Source: Acidobacteriota bacterium (lineage in GTDB: Bacteria > Acidobacteriota > Blastocatellia > Pyrinomonadales > Pyrinomonadaceae). Taken from it: a DNA stretch of 11,075 nt. Location: the NCBI GenBank assembly GCA_003222835.1, contig QHXE01000070.1:1-11075 (forward strand), read 5' to 3'. Positions 6,827 through 11,075 of this stretch are shown one piece after another (positions within the stretch are counted from its first letter, which is position 1; each line of letters starts with the position of its first letter). The position numbers were made by a program, and so were the translations under genes. The notes under the pieces were generated by a model. That model did no database searches and was not told where the DNA came from. It saw nothing but the letters and a program-made list of their open reading frames with translations.

Positions 6827-8008
6827 ATGAGTCAAGCTCAAATTGAAATTGAACATTCATTCACACGCCCACTAACGACGCTTTCGGAAGACGAACAGAT
6901 GTTCCGCGAGAGCGTGCGCGAGTTTGCCGAAGGCGAGATTCGCAAACGCGTCGAAGAGATGGAAAAGCAGTCGTCTCTCGATGCGGCGTTGATAAAACAA
7001 TGCTTCGCGTTGGGTTTAATGGGAATTGAAACGCCGGAAGAGTTCGGCGGCGCGGGCGGCTCGTTCTTTCAGGCAATTCTGGCCGTGGAAGAACTCTCAC
7101 GCGTCGATGCTTCGGTCGGTGTCTTCGTCGATGTGCAGAACACCCTGGTCAATAACGCGCTTTTGGGTTGGGCAAATCCTGAGCAGCAGAAGAAATATCT
7201 TCCGCAACTAGCGGCTGAGAAAGTTGGTGCTTATGCATTGAGCGAAGCTGGTTCGGGTTCAGATGCATTCGCGATGCAAACGCGCGCGATCGATCGCGGC
7301 GATCATTTCGTCTTGAATGGTCGCAAGCTCTGGATCACAAACGGCAAGGAAGCGGACATCTTCGTGCTCTTCGCCAATGCGAATCCCGAAGCCGGCTATC
7401 GCGGCATCACGGCGTTCATAGTCGAGAAAGGCTTCGAAGGGTTTTCAGTCGGCAAGAAAGAAGACAAGCTTGGGATTCGCGCGTCATCGACAACTGAGTT
7501 GATGCTGGAAGATTGTGTAGTGCCGAGAGAAAACGTGCTCGGTGAGATCGGCAAGGGTTACAAAATTTCGATTGAAACTCTGAACGAAGGCCGTATAGGC
7601 ATTGGCGCGCAGATGATCGGAATCAGCACCGGCGCGCTTGCATCCGCGCTTGCTTATACGAAAGAACGCGAACAGTTTGGTAAGAGCATCAGCGAGTTTC
7701 AGGGCGTCCAGTTTCAACTCGCCGAAATGGCTACTGAATTGGAAGCCGCGCGCCTGCTGGTATATAACGCCGCGCGCATGAAAGACTCACGCCAGAACTT
7801 CGTGAAAGAAGCAGCCATGGCCAAGCTCTTTTCGTCGCGCGCCGCCGAACGCATCTCTTCGAAAGCGATTGAGTTATATGGCGGCTACGGCTATGTCAAA
7901 GATTATCCGGTCGAAAAGTACTGGCGCGATTCGAAGATCGGCGCGATCTACGAAGGTACTTCGAACATGCAGTTGCAGACGATTGCGAAGTTGATAATTG
8001 GAAAGTGA
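6827..8008 (+). CDS. Acyl-CoA dehydrogenase, short/branched-chain type
   Basis: The 393-residue FAD flavoprotein oxidises acyl-CoA to trans-2-enoyl-CoA and passes electrons to electron-transfer flavoprotein. Visible landmarks are the N-terminal helical domain to about residue 130, the first family signature [13 protein letters not shown] (136-148), KLWITNG (167-173) in the beta domain, and a C-terminal helical domain with [23 protein letters not shown]. The catalytic base is E376 in [10 protein letters not shown] near the C-terminus, as in short-chain, short/branched-chain and butyryl-CoA dehydrogenases, not at the isovaleryl-type position. The [16 protein letters not shown] stretch is close to that of 2-methylbutyryl/isobutyryl-CoA dehydrogenases. 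With a branched-chain-type E1 gene downstream, a role in Ile/Val/Leu breakdown is likely, but exact chain specificity is inferred. A GGCGGA at 6812-6817 precedes the ATG. The next gene begins directly at the base after its stop. Confidence 0.94.
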   Translation: MSQAQIEIEHSFTRPLTTLSEDEQMFRESVREFAEGEIRKRVEEMEKQSSLDAALIKQCFALGLMGIETPEEFGGAGGSFFQAILAVEELSRVDASVGVFVDVQNTLVNNALLGWANPEQQKKYLPQLAAEKVGAYALSEAGSGSDAFAMQTRAIDRGDHFVLNGRKLWITNGKEADIFVLFANANPEAGYRGITAFIVEKGFEGFSVGKKEDKLGIRASSTTELMLEDCVVPRENVLGEIGKGYKISIETLNEGRIGIGAQMIGISTGALASALAYTKEREQFGKSISEFQGVQFQLAEMATELEAARLLVYNAARMKDSRQNFVKEAAMAKLFSSRAAERISSKAIELYGGYGYVKDYPVEKYWRDSKIGAIYEGTSNMQLQTIAKLIIGK

Positions 8009-8530
8009 ATGGCAGCCAAACAGGTGAACGCGGAAGAGATCAAGCGCTATTTGAGCGAGTTGAACGAAGAGCTACGTTCCATGGATGTCAAGGGCGAGAT
8101 TTGTTTGTATGGTGGTGCGGTCATGGCGCTGGCTTACAAGGCTCGTCCTGACACTGACGATGTTGATGCGATCTTTGAACCCGTGCGTTACATTCGAATG
8201 GCCGCCCGCCGAGTCGCCGAGCGTCATGGGCTGCCGATAGGCTGGCTGAATACCGCGGTCGAAATGTTTCTCGTGCCGCACGAGAGGCGCATCCTGCTCG
8301 ACCTTTCTCATTTGAAGGTGTACATACCGCCAGCTGACTACCTACTAGCAATGAAAGTACTAAGTGCTAGACCGGGTACTTTGGATGAGGATGATCTGGC
8401 AGTGCTAATTAACCACCTCGAACTTGGCAGTCCGGACGAAGTAACTGAGATCGTCAAGAGCTATTATCCAAATAAAGAAGTGAACCCACGCGCCCGTATT
8501 CTGCTTGAGGAGATATTCAAAGGGCAATGA
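8009..8530 (+). CDS. DUF6036-like nucleotidyltransferase
   Basis: The 173-residue protein has the core of a minimal nucleotidyltransferase. CLYGGAVMALAY (32-43) contains the GG of the nucleotide-binding turn, and PDTDDVDAIFEP (47-58) contains the catalytic DxD pair (D51, D53). A probable third acidic position lies in ILLDLSHLKVYIPP (95-108), and YLLAMKVLSARPGTLDEDDL (111-130) is the Lys-to-Asp segment seen in AbiEii-like transferases. DUF6036 and AbiEii-type enzymes often act as toxin or antitoxin components, and some modify tRNA or proteins with nucleotides. The substrate here is unknown. Its ATG abuts the dehydrogenase stop (TGAATG), and its end overlaps the next gene by ATGA, implying translational coupling. 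From about 8330 the sequence is richer in A/T and CTA codons than its neighbours, a hint of separate origin. Confidence 0.8.
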   Translation: MAAKQVNAEEIKRYLSELNEELRSMDVKGEICLYGGAVMALAYKARPDTDDVDAIFEPVRYIRMAARRVAERHGLPIGWLNTAVEMFLVPHERRILLDLSHLKVYIPPADYLLAMKVLSARPGTLDEDDLAVLINHLELGSPDEVTEIVKSYYPNKEVNPRARILLEEIFKGQ

Positions 8531-8883
8531 TAACGCTCAAGGAAACGAGAGAAAAAATCGCTAATGACAAGCGCTGGTGGTGTATTCACCTGATGAATTT
8601 CGTTGACGACTTTCGTCGTCACCGAGATGTGAGAGCTATTGAAGATCCCTTCGACTTTTGCGACGACCACAAGATGGATGCGCTTCTGGCCTCGACCGCC
8701 GAATGCTTGTGTGACGAGTTCCAGTTAACGACGCCGGCATGGCTAAGAAGCGTTCCCGATTGTAAAGAACCATGGTTTGTCAGCGGTTTTGAAAGATTGA
8801 AAGCGATCGCCATCGTCGAGAGTCCCTTGCGTTTTCGCATGCGCAAGATTTTTGTTTGCGAGAATTTTCTGAGTCGGGTTTGA
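8527..8883 (+). CDS. Small protein paired with the nucleotidyltransferase
   Basis: This 118-residue protein starts inside the stop of the nucleotidyltransferase gene (ATGA at 8527-8530), so the two are almost certainly co-translated. The N-terminal half is helical and charged (KRWWCIHLMNFVDDFRRHRD, 15-34). The middle has ALLASTAECLCDEF (52-65). The C-terminal third is EPWFVSGFERLKAIAIVESP (81-100) then RFRMRKIFVCENFLSRV. From memory, this 'PWF.SG...LKA.A...SP..FR.R.IFV..N.L.R' ending recurs in uncharacterised bacterial proteins encoded next to DUF6036 transferases; this should be tested by search. No HEPN (RxxxxH), helix-turn-helix, membrane segment or signal was seen. It is a candidate antitoxin, toxin or adaptor of the pair. 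The TPR gene starts 2 bases after its stop. Confidence 0.75.
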   Translation: MITLKETREKIANDKRWWCIHLMNFVDDFRRHRDVRAIEDPFDFCDDHKMDALLASTAECLCDEFQLTTPAWLRSVPDCKEPWFVSGFERLKAIAIVESPLRFRMRKIFVCENFLSRV

Positions 8884-8885
8884 TT

Positions 8886-9212
8886 ATGGCTGCATCACGA
8901 ATCGAGGTCTTCGAACAGATTCTGCAATCCGATCCGGCAAACAGCGCGGTACTTTTCGGATTGGCGAAGGAATACGAAAAGGGCGGAGACGACGCGAAGT
9001 TAATTGAAACGCTCGAGCGTTATCTTGCCGCCGCCGATGATGAAGGCAACGCGTACGGCATGTTGGCGCGCGCGTACGAGCGCGTGAAGCAGATCGATAA
9101 AGCGCGAGAAGCCTATCGGCGCGGCGTCGACGCTTCGATGGCGCATGGGCACCCGGGAATGGCGGAAGAGTATCGTCAGATTTTGGAGAACGAATTTTCA
9201 GATCATGAGTGA
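8886..9212 (+). CDS. Small TPR protein preceding the E1 dehydrogenase gene
   Basis: The frame is open from ATG 8856, but the ATG at 8886 ([13 protein letters not shown]) is the better start. It lies 2 bases after the preceding stop and begins directly with the helical repeat pattern. The resulting 108 residues form two to three tetratricopeptide helical pairs: [40 protein letters not shown] with [10 protein letters not shown], and [20 protein letters not shown] units are protein-binding scaffolds and carry no catalysis. Its stop overlaps the start of the E1 gene by 8 bases (ATGAGTGA), so coupling with E1 is likely, and a role in assembling or tuning the dehydrogenase complex is possible. The partner is not known. 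Confidence 0.8.
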   Translation: MAASRIEVFEQILQSDPANSAVLFGLAKEYEKGGDDAKLIETLERYLAAADDEGNAYGMLARAYERVKQIDKAREAYRRGVDASMAHGHPGMAEEYRQILENEFSDHE

Positions 9213-11075
9213 CACCAAAGTCTTAAGACTTGTAAAGAAAACCGAAGGCGAACTTCCGGAGAAGGCTTTCACCGCCCAAGCTGTAGCGGCGCCCGAGCCG
9301 AAGCCCACGCGCGAGCCGAAACCTGCGCCCGTTACGGCAATCAAATCCGTGCCGCGGCGTGTGGGTGCTAAGCCAAAGCAACCGCAGACCCGCCTTAGTC
9401 GCGAAGAGATGGTGAAGATATTTCGCACGATGTATCTTTCGCGCCGGCTCGACGACAAAGAAATTCAGATGAAGGGGCAGAACCGGATATTTTTTCAGAT
9501 TAGCGGGGCCGGCCACGAGGCGATCCTGGTGGCGGCGGGCATGTGTCTGAAGCCTGGTTATGACTGGTTCTATCCATACTATCGCGACCGCGCGTTGTGT
9601 TTGCAGCTGGGGATGACACCGCTCGAGATGTTATTGCAATCGGTCGGTGCTGAAGCGGATCCAAATTCGCACGGCCGGCAGATGCCTTCGCACTGGGGCC
9701 ACAAGAAACTCAACATAGTCTCGCAGTCGTCGCCGACGGGTACCCAACTTCTGCAAGCAGTCGGCTGCGCTGAAGCCGGTTATCGAATGAAGCTCGTCAC
9801 GGAAATGAAGAAGCGCCTCAAGAGTTTTCATCACGACGAAGTCATTTACGTTTCGTTCGGCGACGGCACGACCAGTGAAGGCGAATTCTGGGAGGCGCTC
9901 AACACGGCGTGCAATTTGAAACTTCCAATAGTATTTCTGCTCGAAGATAACGGCTACGCGATCAGCGTGCCGGTTGAGGTGCAGACCGCCGGCGGCGACG
10001 TTTCGAAATTGGTTCGAGGGTTTCCTAATCTTTATCGGCAGCAATGCGACGGCACTGACCCGATTGAATCGCTCGCAGTGATGCGGCGCGCGGTGGACAA
10101 CTGTCGCAAGAACCGCGGCCCCTCGTTCGTGCACGCGAAGGTGATTCGGCCTTACTCGCACTCACTTTCCGACGACGAAAAGCTTTATCGATCCAATGAA
10201 GAACGCGCTTCCGACGCCGAGCATGATCCAATCAAACGATTTGGCGCGCAGCTTGTGCAGGAAAAAGTCATCGGCCAGGACGAGCTACAACAACTCAAAG
10301 ATGAAATCGATCGGGAGCTGAACGAAGCGGCCGACAAAGCGCTCGCGAGTCCACAGCCGGCGCCGGAAACGGCAACGCAGTTTGTTTACTCGCCCGATGT
10401 CGATCCGACTTCGAAAGCGTTCGACACCGAAGCTGGCGCTCAACTCAGCGGCAATCCCGGCACGATGGTCGATCTAATTAATCGCTGCTTACATACCGAG
10501 ATGAAGCGCGATCCGCGCATGGTCGTCTTTGGCGAAGACATCGCCGACTGCTCGCGTGAAGAGATTCTCGACAAAGTGAAAGGCAAGGGCGGCGTCTTCA
10601 AAGTTACGGCTAACTTGCAGCGCGAATTCGGGAGCGCGCGCGTGTTCAATACACCCTTGGCCGAAGCGAACATAGTTGGCCGAGCCATTGGAATTGCCAC
10701 CCGCGGACTAAAGCCGGTCGTCGAGATTCAATTCTTCGACTACATCTGGCCGGCGATGCATCAGATTCGCAACGAGCTGGCACTGTTGCGCTGGCGTTCA
10801 GGCAACGAATGGAAATGTCCCGTCGTGCTGCGCGTGCCCATCGGCGGCTATCTGAAAGGCGGCGCGATCTACCACTCGCAATCGGGCGTGTCGCTCTTCA
10901 CACAGATTCCCGGCCTGCGCGTGGTCTACCCGTCAAACGCGCTCGACGCGAACGGCCTGTTGCGCACCTCGATTCGCTGCGACGATCCGGTGATGTTTCT
11001 GGAGCACAAGCATCTCTATCGCCAGACTTACAACAAATCGCCTTATCCACCCGACGATTTCATGATTCCGTTTGG
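9205..11075 (+). CDS. 2-oxoacid dehydrogenase E1, fused alpha-beta (branched-chain type), partial
   Basis: Translating from ATG 9205 gives 623 residues that are open to the window edge. Residues about 15-66 are a Pro/Ala/Lys-rich tail. The alpha part (about 67-370) has YRDRAL near 126, [12 protein letters not shown] at 154-165 and the thiamine-diphosphate motif from GDG (219-221) to EDNGYAIS (247-254). A linker (about 370-412) leads to the beta part, which begins near [20 protein letters not shown] and includes [46 protein letters not shown] (H557 in YHSQS) and [13 protein letters not shown]1 decarboxylates a 2-oxoacid and passes the acyl group to the lipoyl arm of E2. The FTQ stretch resembles bacterial branched-chain E1 beta, so 2-oxoisovalerate is the likely substrate, although pyruvate is not excluded. 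Relatives often carry the misleading name 'tungsten formylmethanofuran dehydrogenase'. E2 and E3 genes are not in the window. Confidence 0.92.
   Translation, partial: MSDTKVLRLVKKTEGELPEKAFTAQAVAAPEPKPTREPKPAPVTAIKSVPRRVGAKPKQPQTRLSREEMVKIFRTMYLSRRLDDKEIQMKGQNRIFFQISGAGHEAILVAAGMCLKPGYDWFYPYYRDRALCLQLGMTPLEMLLQSVGAEADPNSHGRQMPSHWGHKKLNIVSQSSPTGTQLLQAVGCAEAGYRMKLVTEMKKRLKSFHHDEVIYVSFGDGTTSEGEFWEALNTACNLKLPIVFLLEDNGYAISVPVEVQTAGGDVSKLVRGFPNLYRQQCDGTDPIESLAVMRRAVDNCRKNRGPSFVHAKVIRPYSHSLSDDEKLYRSNEERASDAEHDPIKRFGAQLVQEKVIGQDELQQLKDEIDRELNEAADKALASPQPAPETATQFVYSPDVDPTSKAFDTEAGAQLSGNPGTMVDLINRCLHTEMKRDPRMVVFGEDIADCSREEILDKVKGKGGVFKVTANLQREFGSARVFNTPLAEANIVGRAIGIATRGLKPVVEIQFFDYIWPAMHQIRNELALLRWRSGNEWKCPVVLRVPIGGYLKGGAIYHSQSGVSLFTQIPGLRVVYPSNALDANGLLRTSIRCDDPVMFLEHKHLYRQTYNKSPYPPDDFMIPF

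Noticed and set aside
8527..8883. Partner of the nucleotidyltransferase as a HEPN toxin.
   Set aside because: No RxxxxH motif is present in a suitable helical context; the only Arg/His cluster (RRHRD) does not fit.
8856..8886. The upstream ATG at 8856 as the start of the TPR protein.
   Set aside because: It would overlap the preceding gene by 28 bases and add ten residues that are an out-of-frame reading of it. The ATG at 8886 fits the gene spacing and repeat pattern.
9631..10161. A 176-codon frame antisense to the E1 gene.
   Set aside because: It mirrors a strongly conserved dehydrogenase coding region. Long antisense frames are expected in such GC-biased codon use, and its product has no recognisable motif.

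Overview
The window looks like chromosomal DNA of an Acidobacteriota member, probably near the Blastocatellia/Pyrinomonadales. That is an inference. It rests on the VWFA-related acidobacterial-type protein at the left edge, the moderate GC content with many GCG/CGC codons, and the mix of Uma2, TonB-like, PEBP and fused E1 dehydrogenase genes. No rRNA, tRNA, CRISPR array or complete insertion sequence was seen.

Left part (1-4004). A secreted VWFA-domain protein runs off the left edge on the minus strand. It diverges from a small membrane protein with an N-terminal zinc ribbon and a C-terminal Cys/His cluster. Next come two damaged genes facing each other: a Uma2-family endonuclease broken by a frameshift with probable loss of a short stretch, and a DExH (Ski2-like) helicase that keeps only its first RecA-like domain. 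Their 3' ends overlap by 6 bases, so this looks like the scar of a rearrangement. A single-pass membrane protein with a Pro/Thr/Ser linker and a TonB-C-like end follows.

Middle part (4092-6826). A YbhB/YbcL (PEBP) lipoprotein gene converges on a CpdB-like periplasmic cyclic phosphodiesterase/nucleotidase. The gap upstream of the nucleotidase holds a 298-base palindromic element: perfect 25-base terminal inverted repeats, imperfect subterminal arms and several compact hairpins. It resembles a MITE or a REP/BIME-type repeat.

Right part (6827-11075). Five genes on the plus strand are packed with overlaps or gaps of 0-2 bases: a short/branched-chain-type acyl-CoA dehydrogenase, a DUF6036-like nucleotidyltransferase, a 118-residue partner of unknown function, a small TPR protein, and a fused alpha-beta E1 subunit of a 2-oxoacid dehydrogenase that runs off the right edge. 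The E1 and the acyl-CoA dehydrogenase fit consecutive steps of branched-chain amino-acid breakdown: oxidative decarboxylation of the 2-oxoacid, then dehydrogenation of the acyl-CoA. The nucleotidyltransferase and its partner look like an accessory two-gene module, possibly toxin-antitoxin-like, lodged inside this metabolic run. This module and the palindromic element are the most interesting items in the window.
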